Positions 1-8,990 of a stretch of 47,745 bases of DNA are shown here, in pieces. The stretch lies in assembly GCF_003570995.1 (NCBI RefSeq), contig NZ_QXIY01000040.1, forward strand, positions 1 through 47,745, in the 5' to 3' direction. A program made the position numbers and the translations under genes. The notes under the pieces are model-generated. The model did not search any database, was not told the origin of the DNA, and worked only from the letters and a program-made list of their open reading frames with translations. The DNA is from Candidatus Cryosericum septentrionale. GTDB lineage: Bacteria > Caldisericota > Caldisericia > Cryosericales > Cryosericaceae. Positions within the stretch are counted from its first letter, which is position 1, and each line of letters begins with the position of its first letter.

Positions 1-113
1 AACTCGTCTGCACGGTAGGTCTCGAGAAAGAACCCCCGCGCGTCTCCGTGCACGGTCGACTTGATGACGATCAAGTCGGGTACAGCCAACGGCTCAAAGG
101 TGAACTTAGTCAT
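1..113 (-). CDS. rfbC: dTDP-4-dehydrorhamnose 3,5-epimerase, N-terminal part (runs off window)
   Basis: The visible 37 or so residues begin MTKFTFEPL and include LIVIKSTVHGDARGFFLE, the usual opening of the RmlC/RfbC epimerase family (DxRGxFxE). The family converts dTDP-4-keto-6-deoxyglucose to dTDP-4-keto-L-rhamnose. The ATG overlaps the last 8 bases of rmlA, so the two are probably translationally coupled as part of a dTDP-rhamnose set. rmlB and rmlD are not in the window and may lie beyond base 1. Only the N-terminus is seen, so a sister epimerase with another substrate cannot be excluded. Confidence 0.8.
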   Translation of the reverse strand, partial: MTKFTFEPLAVPDLIVIKSTVHGDARGFFLETYRADE

Positions 114-858
114 GCTGCCCCCCTCTTGTCTCGTCGAGACCAAGCTCAACGTTCTGCGCCAAGTCGTTGGCTGTGCGCAGCGAGGGGAATGTGCCGGCAT
201 CCGTCCACCAGCCCTGCAGGACATCGTATGCCATGGTACCAGCGCGGATATACGCGTTGTTGATGTCGGTGATCTCCAGTTCACCACGATGAGACGGGAC
301 CAGGGTCGGAATGATGTCAAAGACCTGAGCATCATACATATAGATGCCAGTAACAGCCAGGTTGCTCTTGGGGTTGGTCGGCTTCTCCTCGATACTCAGG
401 ATATGTCCGTCCTGGGACAACTCAGCCACACCAAAACGCCCGGGGTCTTGTACCTCTTTGAGGAGGACCCGGGCACCCCGTCCTTGGCGCTGGAAGGCTT
501 CGACGGATGGTGTGAGGTCATCCTGAAAGATGTTGTCCCCCAAAATGACGCAGCAGCTGTCACCAGAGCAGAAACCACGAGCCAGTCCCAAAGCCTGGGC
601 GATGCCGCCTGCCTGGTCCTGCACCTTGTACGTTAAGTCCAGTCCGAAGTCATGACCACTACCCAGCAGTTCCATGACATCCCCCATGTGATCACGACCA
701 GTGACAACAAGAACATCCTTGATGCCCGCCTGCTTGAGGCGTGCAATGGGGTGAAAGATCATGGGATAGTTGCCCACGGGCAGGAGGTGCTTATTAGTTA
801 CAGCCGTCAGAGGAGACAGACGAGAACCGGTGCCACCTGCAAGAACAATACCCTTCAT
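106..858 (-). CDS. rfbA: glucose-1-phosphate thymidylyltransferase
   Basis: 250 residues of the sugar nucleotidyltransferase family. It opens MKGIVLAGGTGSRLSPLT, the nucleotide-binding signature, followed by NKHLLPVGNYPMIFHPI, a GDNIF metal-site motif near residue 108 and EEKP near 157, all typical of RmlA/RfbA. It makes dTDP-glucose from glucose-1-phosphate and dTTP. It is of the short class (about 250 rather than 290 residues). The start overlaps by one base (TAATG) a scar of cpsB whose last codons supply a GAGGAGG ribosome site. It is followed by rmlC with an 8-base overlap, which supports a dTDP-sugar (rhamnose-type) role. Confidence 0.88.
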   Translation of the reverse strand: MKGIVLAGGTGSRLSPLTAVTNKHLLPVGNYPMIFHPIARLKQAGIKDVLVVTGRDHMGDVMELLGSGHDFGLDLTYKVQDQAGGIAQALGLARGFCSGDSCCVILGDNIFQDDLTPSVEAFQRQGRGARVLLKEVQDPGRFGVAELSQDGHILSIEEKPTNPKSNLAVTGIYMYDAQVFDIIPTLVPSHRGELEITDINNAYIRAGTMAYDVLQGWWTDAGTFPSLRTANDLAQNVELGLDETRGGQHD

Positions 859-1019
859 TACAGTGCCTCCTCGAGTAGACTTTCACTCCACTCATTCGAG
901 ATACTGCGTGGCACGCGAAGTGCCGCATCATGCGCATCCGTGGCTGAGCAGGCTATGAGGCCGCGGTCCGTCAGGTCATGTGCGAGACCATCGCCACGGC
1001 TTGGGTTCACAGGAGCTGC
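858..1019 (-). pseudogene. cpsB C-terminal remnant
   Basis: The frame reading into rmlA encodes GDGLAHDLTDRGLIACSATDAHDAALRVPRS and ISNEWSESLLEEAL at its end. This matches residues about 165-218 of the intact CpsB at 6808-7479 (GDDLAQDLVDRGL, ATDAHDATHRVPRS, NEWSESLL). The first two thirds of the phosphatase, including the metal-binding HCH motif, are missing. The frame is open further upstream (to 1151) but that part does not resemble CpsB and overlaps the glycosyltransferase. The stop touches the rmlA start. I read it as the 3' end of an older cpsB left when a different cassette recombined into that gene. Confidence 0.8.
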
Positions 1020-1075
1020 ATTCTTCCGGCCAAGTGAGCTCAATATCGCATGCCGATGTGGCACGATAAACCGCA

Positions 1076-2062
1076 CTATCTCCTGCTCCAAGGTAGGACA
1101 AGATATCGAAGCCAATGCCGGAGTCCACCTCCCATGCGCAGTTTGAGCCAAGGCGGATACACCGCGTATGCCAGCGCGATCATCTCGACTCTCCGTATCT
1201 CACCGTGATGGTCTGGCACGTGTTTCAGGAAGTATGAACACAGTTCGCGTATCGAGCGAGGCGTCTGCGGCTGGCCCTTTACTACTATCCCCATCATATC
1301 GCTGCAGACGCTCTCAAACCCAGCCACCGCGATCTCAGTCTGCCTGCCAGAGAAGTCCTCGAGTCCCGAGGCAAATACAAACATATTGATGTTGCTCTGC
1401 CCCATTCGAAGAATGTCCGCGCATCCTTGCCCCTCATGCAAGCGGTAGTGAAACAGCGGATTGTCGATGAACTTCAGATCATGATGGAGAGCTATGCGCA
1501 GCCACATCAGCCAGTCCGCGGCCATGTATTCGGGAAACGAACCCATTTCACGCAATACCGATGTACGGAGAATTACTGCGGGAAAGATGATGAAATTGCC
1601 GTGCACCAGCTCCTTGAACGCAGTCTCCGCAGGCAGCACTTGATCATGGTTGAACCTTTCCGGCAATCTGTATGCTGTCTCGTTTTCTCCCTGAGACAGA
1701 ATGACTCTCGGCCAAGCCAAGCCCACTTCTGGAGATTCCTCCAACCCAGCGATCATTCGCTCGTAGAAGCAGGGCTCCAGCCAATCATCGTCGTGCATGA
1801 AGTGCACATATGGTGCCATAACCCGGGTGAACAGAGCGTTCATATTGCCATACATGCCGAGGTTCGTTGCATTGCGTACGTAGCTGAATCGACTGTCCCT
1901 GTCGCAGAAGTCCTGTGCTACTGTCCTCGTGTCGTCATCAGAGCAGTTGTCGCCGATAATGACCCGTATGTCCGTGTACGTCTGTGCTTGTATGGACTCC
2001 AAACACTGGCCCAACATGGCCGACCGGTTGAAGGTTGGGACCAGCACGTCAACGATTGCCAT
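1076..2062 (-). CDS. family 2 glycosyltransferase
   Basis: 328 residues from the chosen ATG. It begins MAIVDVLVPTFNRSAMLGQC, the GT-A/GT2 N-terminal beta-strand and NR motif, and has HDDDW near residue 100, the metal-binding DxD region, followed by the PEVGLAWPRV region. The C-terminus ends in a basic WLRYLVLPWSRR stretch that could sit against the membrane. The start is decided by an AGGAGG site seven bases upstream; the longer open frame lacks one. The start overlaps the end of the upstream reductase gene by 14 bases. Last gene of the CDP-dideoxyhexose cassette, so it may transfer that sugar; this is inference from position. Confidence 0.87.
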   Translation of the reverse strand: MAIVDVLVPTFNRSAMLGQCLESIQAQTYTDIRVIIGDNCSDDDTRTVAQDFCDRDSRFSYVRNATNLGMYGNMNALFTRVMAPYVHFMHDDDWLEPCFYERMIAGLEESPEVGLAWPRVILSQGENETAYRLPERFNHDQVLPAETAFKELVHGNFIIFPAVILRTSVLREMGSFPEYMAADWLMWLRIALHHDLKFIDNPLFHYRLHEGQGCADILRMGQSNINMFVFASGLEDFSGRQTEIAVAGFESVCSDMMGIVVKGQPQTPRSIRELCSYFLKHVPDHHGEIRRVEMIALAYAVYPPWLKLRMGGGLRHWLRYLVLPWSRR

Positions 2063-2975
2063 CGGTATCCTCCTGGGATTCTGCGTTGAGTGCCGCAAGA
2101 CCATCCCTCAGACTGATGCATGCTTGCCACTCTGGTAGTACAGGCACAGGAGAGACCGGTTCCATGACCTCACGCAGTCGGTATGGCCTACCACCCCACA
2201 CGACGCTGACTGTGCACCCGGTCGCCTGACGGTAGAGCTCGACGACGTCTTTCAGAGGCACAAGTGACCCTGAAGACAGCTGGTACTGTGACGGCGATCG
2301 CAAGTGTCCCGACAACAGGCCGTCGGCAGCCACCTCATAACCATGGACCACATCATCCACATGCAACAGATCAAGAAGCTGCTCACCTGGCGACATCTGT
2401 AGCGTCTCACCCGATCGAGCAACCTGATCCAGCAGGGAGAGCAGTTTCGAGCGCTTGTCATCGGGACCATATGTGTCAGGGAGCTCCAGCGTCACGGCGC
2501 GCAAACCACGGACTTCACTGTAGAACTGCAGGATGTCCTGAAAAGCCTGCTTCGTTGCAGCATACAGGGAGACAGGGCTGTATTCTCTGCCCTCATAGTG
2601 CTGCGAATAGGAGCCTGTGTTCACGATGTCCAACACTCCAGCAACGGTCATGGCCTCAAGAAGCTGGACGCCAAACAAAACGTTGCTCCGGATGAGGGGG
2701 TCCACATCATCGGTAAGGTGTTCGGCAACAAAAACTGATGCGAGATGAAAGACGACTTCTGGGTGGACATTCCGTAGAATGTCGACGAGTCCCTCCGTAC
2801 TGCCATCATGCACGTGCACATTGCCACTCCCGAGAACGTCGCGGAGAGTTGTTGCGTCCGATGACGGACGCACGATCGCGTGCGTCTCCCAGCCATCGGA
2901 CTGCAGTCGCCCTGCCAGGTGCCCGCCCACAAATCCTGTGGCTCCGGTCACTAGGGCCACTCGAGTTGCGCTCAC
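2049..2975 (-). CDS. SDR-family NDP-4-keto-3,6-dideoxyhexose reductase (AscF/RfbJ-like)
   Basis: 308 residues from a GTG start. GATGFVGG near the N-terminus is the NAD(P)-binding motif of extended SDRs, and YAATK near residue 140 is the catalytic YxxxK. The section LELPDTYGPDDKRSKLLSLL is like that of CDP-abequose/ascarylose synthases. It would reduce the 4-keto group of a CDP-4-keto-3,6-dideoxyhexose, the last step of the pathway formed with rfbF, rfbG, rfbH and the epimerase upstream. GTG overlaps the upstream stop in a GTGA and is preceded by CAGGAGG. The exact sugar product is not determined by sequence alone; an ordinary NDP-sugar epimerase is the alternative. Confidence 0.75.
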   Translation of the reverse strand: MSATRVALVTGATGFVGGHLAGRLQSDGWETHAIVRPSSDATTLRDVLGSGNVHVHDGSTEGLVDILRNVHPEVVFHLASVFVAEHLTDDVDPLIRSNVLFGVQLLEAMTVAGVLDIVNTGSYSQHYEGREYSPVSLYAATKQAFQDILQFYSEVRGLRAVTLELPDTYGPDDKRSKLLSLLDQVARSGETLQMSPGEQLLDLLHVDDVVHGYEVAADGLLSGHLRSPSQYQLSSGSLVPLKDVVELYRQATGCTVSVVWGGRPYRLREVMEPVSPVPVLPEWQACISLRDGLAALNAESQEDTDGNR

Positions 2976-3529
2976 GATGCCTCCTGACGATAGACGAAGG
3001 CACTCTTGAACTGGCTCAGCGGAGGCAGGGCTGCATCGCGGGCGGAAACGATGGGAGATGCCGCAGGCCATGCGATGTCGACAGAACTCCACAGGATGCC
3101 AGCGTCGTGCTCAGGGTCATACACTGAAGTGACACGGTACGCGACAGTGGCTTCGGGACTCATGGTATAGAAACCGTGAGCCAGACCAGCCGGTATGTAG
3201 ACAAGCGACGGCTGTGCTGCGTCCAGGACGAGAGAGATGGTTTTTCCATATAGTGGCGAGCCTTTCCGCAGCTCGACCACCACGTCGAAGGCCCTACCAG
3301 ACAGACAGGACACGACCTTCACATGGTCTGATGGAGGCAGCTGACAGTGCAAACCACGCAGGACGCCCTGGTGCGAAATGGAGTAATACTCTTCTACCCA
3401 ATCCGTGCGCAAGCCGAGCGATTGCCATGTCGGTTCATGGTACGTCTTGACAAAGGTGCCACGCTCATCTTCAGAGTGATCTGGGACAATGAGCAGACAC
3501 CCCGGAATACGCAACTCAGTGACGGTCAC
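2972..3529 (-). CDS. RmlC-like sugar epimerase (AscE-like candidate)
   Basis: 185 residues from a GTG whose first base is the last base of the rfbH stop (TAGTG). The cupin fold signatures of RmlC epimerases are present: DERGTFVKT, GVLRGLHCQLP with the catalytic His, and YIPAGLAHGFYTMSP. RmlC acts on dTDP sugars, but here the gene lies between rfbH and a 4-keto reductase. In CDP-ascarylose pathways the homologue AscE epimerises C5 of CDP-4-keto-3,6-dideoxyglucose. I therefore prefer an AscE-like role, by context. A second RmlC-like gene at 1-113 follows rmlA, which suggests that the two have different substrates. Confidence 0.8.
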   Translation of the reverse strand: MTVTELRIPGCLLIVPDHSEDERGTFVKTYHEPTWQSLGLRTDWVEEYYSISHQGVLRGLHCQLPPSDHVKVVSCLSGRAFDVVVELRKGSPLYGKTISLVLDAAQPSLVYIPAGLAHGFYTMSPEATVAYRVTSVYDPEHDAGILWSSVDIAWPAASPIVSARDAALPPLSQFKSAFVYRQEAS

Positions 3530-4896
3530 TACGCACACCCCGCGCCCCATTCGGTAAGGGACTCAATGACATACCCCAGCATTTCCGGAGTGACCACAGG
3601 ATACACACCCAGCCAGAACGTATCCTCAAGGATAGCGTCCGTGGTCGCCAACGAGCCTGCCACACGGTACGTTCGCCCCTTCATATAGGGCTGGCGCACC
3701 AGGTTGCCGCCAAACAGGAGGCGACTGTCAATGCGACGTGATTCGAGGAAACGCAGCAGCTCAGGCCGGTGGCCGGCTGCGGAACCGTGCAGCGTAGTCG
3801 GGAAGCCAAACCACGAAGGCACACTGCCAAGTGTCGGCTCGGGAAGGAGAAACACATCCTGCAGCCCGGACAGACCCTCGCGCAGGAACGCGAAGTTGCG
3901 CCGTCTTGCCACAGCGAAATCGTCGAGCTGTCCAATCTGAGCTAGGCCCACTGCTGCCTGCATGTCGGTCATCTTGAGATTGTACCCCAGATGCGTGTAC
4001 ACGTACTTGTGATCATATCCGTGGGGAAGGCCAGGCCACTCGGAATCGTACCTCTTGCCGCACGTGTTGTCGTGGCCAGGCTTGCACCAGCAGTCACGGC
4101 CCCAATCGCGCAGTGATGCCAGTGAACGAGCCAGGAGCGCGTTGTTCGTAAAGACGGCTCCTCCCTCGCCCGTGGTGATATGGTGGGCAGGGTAGAAGCT
4201 GAGCGTGCCAATGTCGCCGAAGGTACCGACGCGTCGCCCCTTGTACTCGGAACCGAGTGCGTCGCAGCAATCCTCAATAAGCCACAGTCCATGCTGCTGT
4301 GTAAACCGAGTGACTGCCTCCACGTCGAACGGGTTGCCCAACGTATGGGCCAGCATAACCACCCGTGTACGAGGGGACAAAGCCTGCTCCAGCAGCTCGG
4401 TGTTGACATTGTAGGTCGGCAAGGATACGTCAACGAAGACGGGAACCAGACCGTTCTGCAGAATAGGGTTGACCGTCGTGGGGAAACCAGCGGCGACCGT
4501 GATGACCTCGTCGCCTGCCGCGAGCGCCCGGTCGCCCAGTTCCGGCGTCATGAGCGCAGCGATGGCAAGAAGGTTCGCCGACGAGCCTGAGTTGACGGTC
4601 AGCACGTGCGTGACACCCAGGTAGCTGGCCAACTCTCTCTCGAACGCGTCGTTGAAGCGCCCTGTCGTCAGCCAGCAGTCGAGCGATGCACTGACCAGCG
4701 CTTGCACTTCGGGCACGCCGACGGTCTTGCCAGAGACCGGCACGGGAGACACCCCAGGGACGAATGGCGCCGGGGCGTGGACGAGACGAGCATAGTCTGC
4801 GGCCAAGGAAAGCATCCGTGAACGGAGTTCGGCAGCGTGTGCGTCCGTATCAAGCGCGGGATTTGGCAGCAGGTTGTCCAGAACGCCCATCGTCAC
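3529..4896 (-). CDS. rfbH: CDP-4-keto-6-deoxyglucose 3-dehydratase (E1)
   Basis: 455 residues from GTG 4896 (ATG 4890 is equally possible; both have a purine-rich site). It belongs to the DegT/DnrJ fold but has His instead of the PLP lysine: [16 protein letters not shown] near residue 240, the hallmark of RfbH/E1. Cys residues in [16 protein letters not shown] (about residues 269-279) match the E1 [2Fe-2S] region. E1 uses PMP and an iron-sulfur cluster to remove the C3 hydroxyl, and works with a separate NAD(P)H reductase (E3, DdhD/AscD), which I do not find in this window. GTG overlaps the rfbG stop as GTGA. Confidence 0.93.
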   Translation of the reverse strand: MTMGVLDNLLPNPALDTDAHAAELRSRMLSLAADYARLVHAPAPFVPGVSPVPVSGKTVGVPEVQALVSASLDCWLTTGRFNDAFERELASYLGVTHVLTVNSGSSANLLAIAALMTPELGDRALAAGDEVITVAAGFPTTVNPILQNGLVPVFVDVSLPTYNVNTELLEQALSPRTRVVMLAHTLGNPFDVEAVTRFTQQHGLWLIEDCCDALGSEYKGRRVGTFGDIGTLSFYPAHHITTGEGGAVFTNNALLARSLASLRDWGRDCWCKPGHDNTCGKRYDSEWPGLPHGYDHKYVYTHLGYNLKMTDMQAAVGLAQIGQLDDFAVARRRNFAFLREGLSGLQDVFLLPEPTLGSVPSWFGFPTTLHGSAAGHRPELLRFLESRRIDSRLLFGGNLVRQPYMKGRTYRVAGSLATTDAILEDTFWLGVYPVVTPEMLGYVIESLTEWGAGCA

Positions 4897-6041
4897 TCCC
4901 TGCCTCCCCCTTCCATCGCGGCCCACGAGACACCCCTGGCGCGTGCAGCTCGGGCATAGTCACCAATGCTCCGCACTGTGAGAGGAACCGCCTGCCCAGC
5001 GTTTTCCATTGTCGAACGGTACCACATGACCGTCTGCCGAACGGCTTCGCTCACATCGTACACCGGGCGCCAGCCCAGCTGGGAGCGCGCCTTGGTGCAA
5101 TCCAGCCGCAGAATGTCTGCTTCGCTCAAGGCCTGTGCAGAAGTGGCTGTCTCAAACCGCGCTGCACCTCCCCACGCCTGACACACCATGCTGACAAGTT
5201 GCTCGACGGACACGGCACTCTCGGGGTCCGGACCAAAGTTCCATGCTCCACCGTACGTTGCTGGATCTCGCGCCAGCAGGGCGCCCAGCCACAGATACCC
5301 CGCCAGAGGTTCCAGGACATGTTGCCACGGGCGCACTGAACCAGGATTGCGTACGACAATCGGGTTCCCCTCCGTCAGCGCGCGCATGCAATCCGGTACC
5401 AGACGGTTGGCTGCCCAGTCGCCCCCACCAATGACGTTGCCAGATCGGACTGAAGCTATGCCAGTCCTCTTCCCTACAGTATCTCCTGCATCAAAAAACG
5501 ATGACCGATACGAAGCCACCACCATTTCGGCTGCTGCCTTGCTGGCACTGTATGGATCATGGCCCCCCAGCGCATCAGCTTCGCGGCAGCCGTATTGCCA
5601 CTCGTTGTTGGCATAACACTTGTCGGTGGTCACAATGACGACCGACCGCACCGAAGGACAATGCCGTGCGGCCTCCAGCACATTGGCTGTACCCATCACG
5701 TTTGTCTCAAAGGTCGTCAGAGGATCCGCATATGACCGCAAGACCAAGGCCTGTGCAGCCATATGAATGATCACTTCGGGGGCTGCCTTGTCCATTGCTG
5801 TCTGTATGTCCTGACTTCTTCGCACGTCGCCCCGCACATCCTGGATCTGCCCCGATAGGCCAAGGGACTCATACAGCGACGGCTGTGTTGGCACGCTGAT
5901 GCTGTATCCGCTCACCTCCGCCCCCAGCAGCAGCAACCATTGCGTCAGCCAGGAACCCTTAAACCCGGTGTGCCCCGTGACGAAGACACGTCTGCCGGAG
6001 TAGTAGCCATCGAACAGCTGATCCATTTCGGGCTCTGTCAT
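4893..6041 (-). CDS. rfbG: CDP-glucose 4,6-dehydratase
   Basis: 382 residues, full length. [14 protein letters not shown] at residues 19-32 is the characteristic nucleotide-binding motif of Rfb[12 protein letters not shown] and [10 protein letters not shown] supply the Ser/Thr and YxxxK catalytic residues, and [12 protein letters not shown] is also typical. It converts CDP-glucose to CDP-4-keto-6-deoxyglucose. The ATG overlaps the rfbF stop in ATGA, and its own stop overlaps the rfbH start, so rfbF-G-H are tightly coupled. Confidence 0.94.
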   Translation of the reverse strand: MTEPEMDQLFDGYYSGRRVFVTGHTGFKGSWLTQWLLLLGAEVSGYSISVPTQPSLYESLGLSGQIQDVRGDVRRSQDIQTAMDKAAPEVIIHMAAQALVLRSYADPLTTFETNVMGTANVLEAARHCPSVRSVVIVTTDKCYANNEWQYGCREADALGGHDPYSASKAAAEMVVASYRSSFFDAGDTVGKRTGIASVRSGNVIGGGDWAANRLVPDCMRALTEGNPIVVRNPGSVRPWQHVLEPLAGYLWLGALLARDPATYGGAWNFGPDPESAVSVEQLVSMVCQAWGGAARFETATSAQALSEADILRLDCTKARSQLGWRPVYDVSEAVRQTVMWYRSTMENAGQAVPLTVRSIGDYARAARARGVSWAAMEGGGRE

Positions 6042-6811
6042 TTCCAGACCTTCCAGGGCGCGTGTCCCTCAGACCACAGTTTCTCCAGCAGGTTCTTGTC
6101 GCGCAGGGTGTCCATGGGCTGCCAGAAGCCGTCGTGCACATATGCGGACAACTGATGACCGGCTGCCAGGTGTTCAAGCGGCGAGCGTTCCCAGATGGTC
6201 GCATCGTCTTGGATGTAGTCGAAGATGCCAGGTTCGAGCACAAAGAAGCCGCCGTTGATGTAGTTACCGTCCCCAGGAGGCTTCTCGCTGAAACTCGTCA
6301 CCGTGTTGTCGTCTCCGAGGTCGAGAGCGCCAAAGCGTCCCTGGGGCCGGACAGCGGTCAGCGTTGCCAAGGTGCCGGCCCTCTTGTGGAAAGCAACCAG
6401 TGCAGCGATGTCGATGTCGGCAACGCCATCACCGTAGGTCAACAGGAAGGATTCACCATCCACGTGTGACCGGATGCGCTTGATGCGTCCGCCCGTCATC
6501 GTCTCCTCGCCCGTGTCGACAAGAGTCACACGCCAGTCCTCGGCGCGCGAGTCATGCAGTTCCAGCTTGTTGTGTTCGAGATCGATGGTCACATCGGACA
6601 TGTGCAGGACATAGTTGGCGAAGTATTCCTTGATAGCATACCCCTTGTATCCAAGACAGATGACAAAATCCTGAATGCCATGGGCCGCATATATCTTCAT
6701 GATATGCCACAGGATAGGCTTGCCGCCGACTTCAACCATTGGCTTCGGGCGAAGAGCCGTTTCCTCACTCAACCGGGAGCCCATTCCACCCGCAAGGATG
6801 ACTGCCTTCAT
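6038..6811 (-). CDS. rfbF: glucose-1-phosphate cytidylyltransferase
   Basis: 257 residues. It opens MKAVILAGGMGSRLSEET and RPKPMVEVGGKPILWHIM, the RfbF form of the nucleotidyltransferase signature. FAFV-like RfbF features follow: YGDGVADIDI, GNYINGGFFVLEPGIFDYI and WQPMDTLRDKNLLEKLW at the C-terminus. It makes CDP-glucose from glucose-1-phosphate and CTP, the first step toward 3,6-dideoxyhexoses. The ATG (6811) overlaps the cpsB stop in ATGA and has GGGAGA upstream in the cpsB 3' end; the 14 codons open before it are discarded for that reason. Confidence 0.94.
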   Translation of the reverse strand: MKAVILAGGMGSRLSEETALRPKPMVEVGGKPILWHIMKIYAAHGIQDFVICLGYKGYAIKEYFANYVLHMSDVTIDLEHNKLELHDSRAEDWRVTLVDTGEETMTGGRIKRIRSHVDGESFLLTYGDGVADIDIAALVAFHKRAGTLATLTAVRPQGRFGALDLGDDNTVTSFSEKPPGDGNYINGGFFVLEPGIFDYIQDDATIWERSPLEHLAAGHQLSAYVHDGFWQPMDTLRDKNLLEKLWSEGHAPWKVWK

Positions 6812-7479
6812 GTCTTCTCTCCCGCTTTCACATCTAGCAGACTCTCGCTCCACTCGTTGCAGATGCTCCTTGGTACACGGTGTGTCGCGTCATGCGCATC
6901 CGTCGCCGTGCAGGCAACCAAACCACGATCCACCAGGTCCTGCGCGAGGTCGTCGCCCTTGGTACGGTCCAAGCTCGCCGCGTTGACCTGAGCAAGACAG
7001 CCACGCTGGACCCAGCGGTCCAGGATGTGCCAGTCACTGCGGACATAGGCGTAGCGCTCGACATGTGCCAGAACAGGCGTAATGCCCTGTAGTTGCAATT
7101 TGAAGATGACATCGTCCACATAGGTGGGCAGGTCCTCACAGGGCAGTTCGAGCAAGAGGTGCGTGCCCCGGTCCGCAAGGGTCAGGACGTCACCCTGCTT
7201 CACCCGATCCGGCAGGTCAGGGCAGATGAAGGCCTCGTTGCCCGGCAGGACGGTGAGGGGGATGGCCCGGCTGTTGAGCTCGGCCTGCAGGTCTGCGGTA
7301 ATTTGTCGTATCTGGGCGGGGTCCGTCTCATGCTCGTCCTCGATCCAGTGGGGCGTGCCGATCACGGTACTGATGCCCGCTGCAGCGGCGAGGCGCGCCA
7401 TGGCGACGCTGGTGGCCATGTCCGGCGAGCCGTCGTCCAGCCCCGGCAGGATGTGGCAGTGGATGTCGACGACGCTCAT
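6808..7479 (-). CDS. cpsB: CpsB/CapC-type tyrosine-protein phosphatase, copy 1
   Basis: 223 residues, usual family length near 240. DIHCHILPGLDDGSPD at residues 5-20 is the metal-binding PHP motif; GNEAFI near 80, LLLELPCE, AHVERY and ATDAHDATHRVP near 200 complete the trinuclear metal site. This manganese-type phosphatase removes phosphate from the C-terminal tyrosines of the CpsD kinase and so controls chain length and export. The ATG overlaps the cpsD stop in ATGA. Its C-terminal third is the source of homology for the scars at 858-1019 and 34899-35024, and it is nearly identical in most of its length to the copy at 36335-36985. Confidence 0.93.
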   Translation of the reverse strand: MSVVDIHCHILPGLDDGSPDMATSVAMARLAAAAGISTVIGTPHWIEDEHETDPAQIRQITADLQAELNSRAIPLTVLPGNEAFICPDLPDRVKQGDVLTLADRGTHLLLELPCEDLPTYVDDVIFKLQLQGITPVLAHVERYAYVRSDWHILDRWVQRGCLAQVNAASLDRTKGDDLAQDLVDRGLVACTATDAHDATHRVPRSICNEWSESLLDVKAGEKT

Positions 7480-8216
7480 GACTGGGCCGGCGCCTCCTCG
7501 GGCTTGGCGGGTTCCGTGCTGTAGGCGCCGTAGGTACGGGTGTCGTAGTAGTCGTTGACGCCGTGACGGGCACGGTTGAGGACGACGCCCAGCAGGTTGG
7601 CATGCGCCTCTTCCAGCACCTCCTGTGCATGGTGCACCTCACCGCTGCGGGTGTGACCGGCCTGGAGGACCAGAATGACGCCGTCGGCCAGGGACGAGGC
7701 CACGACGGCGTCGGTGACGGGGAGGATGGGCGGGGTGTCCATGATGACCACGTCATACTCCTCCCGCAGGCGGTCCATCAGGTGCTTCATGCGGGCACTG
7801 CCCAGGAGCTCGGAGCTGTTGGGCGGGATAGGGCCGGTGGTGATGACCGACAGGTTGGGGTACTCCTTGAGGCGCGTGAACACGGTGAAGTCCGCATCGC
7901 CCACGATGAGATTGGAGAGCCCGCGCTCGTTGGGGATGCCGAAGCGGCGGTGCAGAGTCGGGTTGATGAGGTCGGTATCGAGCGCCATGACCTTCTTGCC
8001 CGTCTGGGAGATGGTCTGGGCCAGGTACTGCACGACCGTGCTCTTGCCCTCGTCGGGGGAGGCGCTGGTCACCAGGATGACCTTCAGCTCCTTGTCGACG
8101 GCGGCAAACTGCAGGTTGGTGCGCAGGACACGGAACGCCTCGGCCACCGGGCTGCGTGAGCCCTTGTAGCCGCCGTACCCGTAGCCGTAGCTGTCAGTCT
8201 TAGTAGGCGCGGCCAT
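7476..8216 (-). CDS. cpsD: CpsD/CapB-type bacterial tyrosine kinase, copy 1
   Basis: 246 residues. SASPDEGKST is Walker A, VMALDTDLINPTLH the Walker A' and YDVVIMDTPPILP the Walker B of BY-kinases. The C-terminal YYDTRTYGAYSTE is the autophosphorylated tyrosine cluster. An N-terminal SYGYGYGGYKG stretch adds further tyrosines. The protein works with the membrane adaptor CpsC and is reversed by CpsB. The start at 8216 is set by AAAGGGGG just upstream; this start lies 17 bases inside the cpsC gene. DNA identity to copy 2 (36982-37716) is very high, including exact runs of roughly 70 bases. Confidence 0.93.
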   Translation of the reverse strand: MAAPTKTDSYGYGYGGYKGSRSPVAEAFRVLRTNLQFAAVDKELKVILVTSASPDEGKSTVVQYLAQTISQTGKKVMALDTDLINPTLHRRFGIPNERGLSNLIVGDADFTVFTRLKEYPNLSVITTGPIPPNSSELLGSARMKHLMDRLREEYDVVIMDTPPILPVTDAVVASSLADGVILVLQAGHTRSGEVHHAQEVLEEAHANLLGVVLNRARHGVNDYYDTRTYGAYSTEPAKPEEAPAQS

Positions 8217-8910
8217 GGCGGGCCCCCTTTGCATTCATGTCCGGAACCACCGCGAGCACACGGAGGCCGAAGAGCTTCTTGACGTCGTCAGGCGTCTTGA
8301 CCGTATCGTCGAAGTAGTCCACGAGGAAAGCGAGCAGGGCGCCGATCACGAACGCAGCCACGAACGCCACGGCAATGTTGAGGAGGGGACGCGGGCTGAC
8401 CTGCTCGGTCACGGGCACGGCCCGGTCGATGACGCTGACGTTCTCGACCCGGTTGACCAGGGTGGGCAGATGGGTGATGAACGACTTGGCCACCGTGTTA
8501 GCGATGAGCGCAGCACGTGCAGCATCCTTGTCCTTGACGCTGACCGCGATGATCTCGGTCTCGCCCTGCACCTGCACGGTGGTCATGCCGGTGAGCTGTT
8601 TCACCGTCTCGGGCAGCTTGAGCTGGTCGATGGTGTCCTGCAGGACGACACGGCTGGTGATGATCTTGGCGTACGTGACGGCGAGGGAGCGGTTTGTCTG
8701 GATCTGGCCATAGTCGACGCCACCGGCGCCCTGTGCCACGTTCTGGCGCTCGTTCACAATGAGCGAGGTGTTGGCCTGGTAGACAGGCGGCAGGATCACG
8801 TAGGACAGCAGGGCTGCCAGCACCACTGCGACAAACACAACCACGAGAACAATCCATGCACGGCGCCTCAGGACACCCAGCACGTCGCGCAGACTAAGTC
8901 CCTGTTCCAT
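8200..8910 (-). CDS. cpsC: CpsC/CapA Wzz-like chain-length adaptor, copy 1
   Basis: 236 residues from ATG 8910, exactly the length of copy 2. A short cytoplasmic helix is followed by one membrane segment (about 20-40), a periplasmic/extracellular region, the conserved PRPLLNIAVAFVAAF second membrane segment (about 178-200) and a short tail DYFDDTVKTPDDVKKLFG. This is the Wzz domain arrangement of Gram-positive-type adaptors that activate CpsD. A longer start, GTG 8994, overlaps the stop of the small lipoprotein gene as GTGA and would add 28 residues not present in copy 2; GAGGTG eight bases before 8910 supports the short form. Confidence 0.9.
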   Translation of the reverse strand: MEQGLSLRDVLGVLRRRAWIVLVVVFVAVVLAALLSYVILPPVYQANTSLIVNERQNVAQGAGGVDYGQIQTNRSLAVTYAKIITSRVVLQDTIDQLKLPETVKQLTGMTTVQVQGETEIIAVSVKDKDAARAALIANTVAKSFITHLPTLVNRVENVSVIDRAVPVTEQVSPRPLLNIAVAFVAAFVIGALLAFLVDYFDDTVKTPDDVKKLFGLRVLAVVPDMNAKGARHGRAY

Positions 8911-8990
8911 CAGCAGACACCTCGCTTCTTCAGAGTATTCCCCTGCAGCCGTTCGATAGGTGAAGCGGTCCGATTGTTCCATGCCGTCCT

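Noticed and set aside
1020-1151. Extension of the cpsB scar to a 97-codon gene
   Set aside because: Only the last 54 codons or so resemble CpsB; the rest overlaps the glycosyltransferase and has no similarity.
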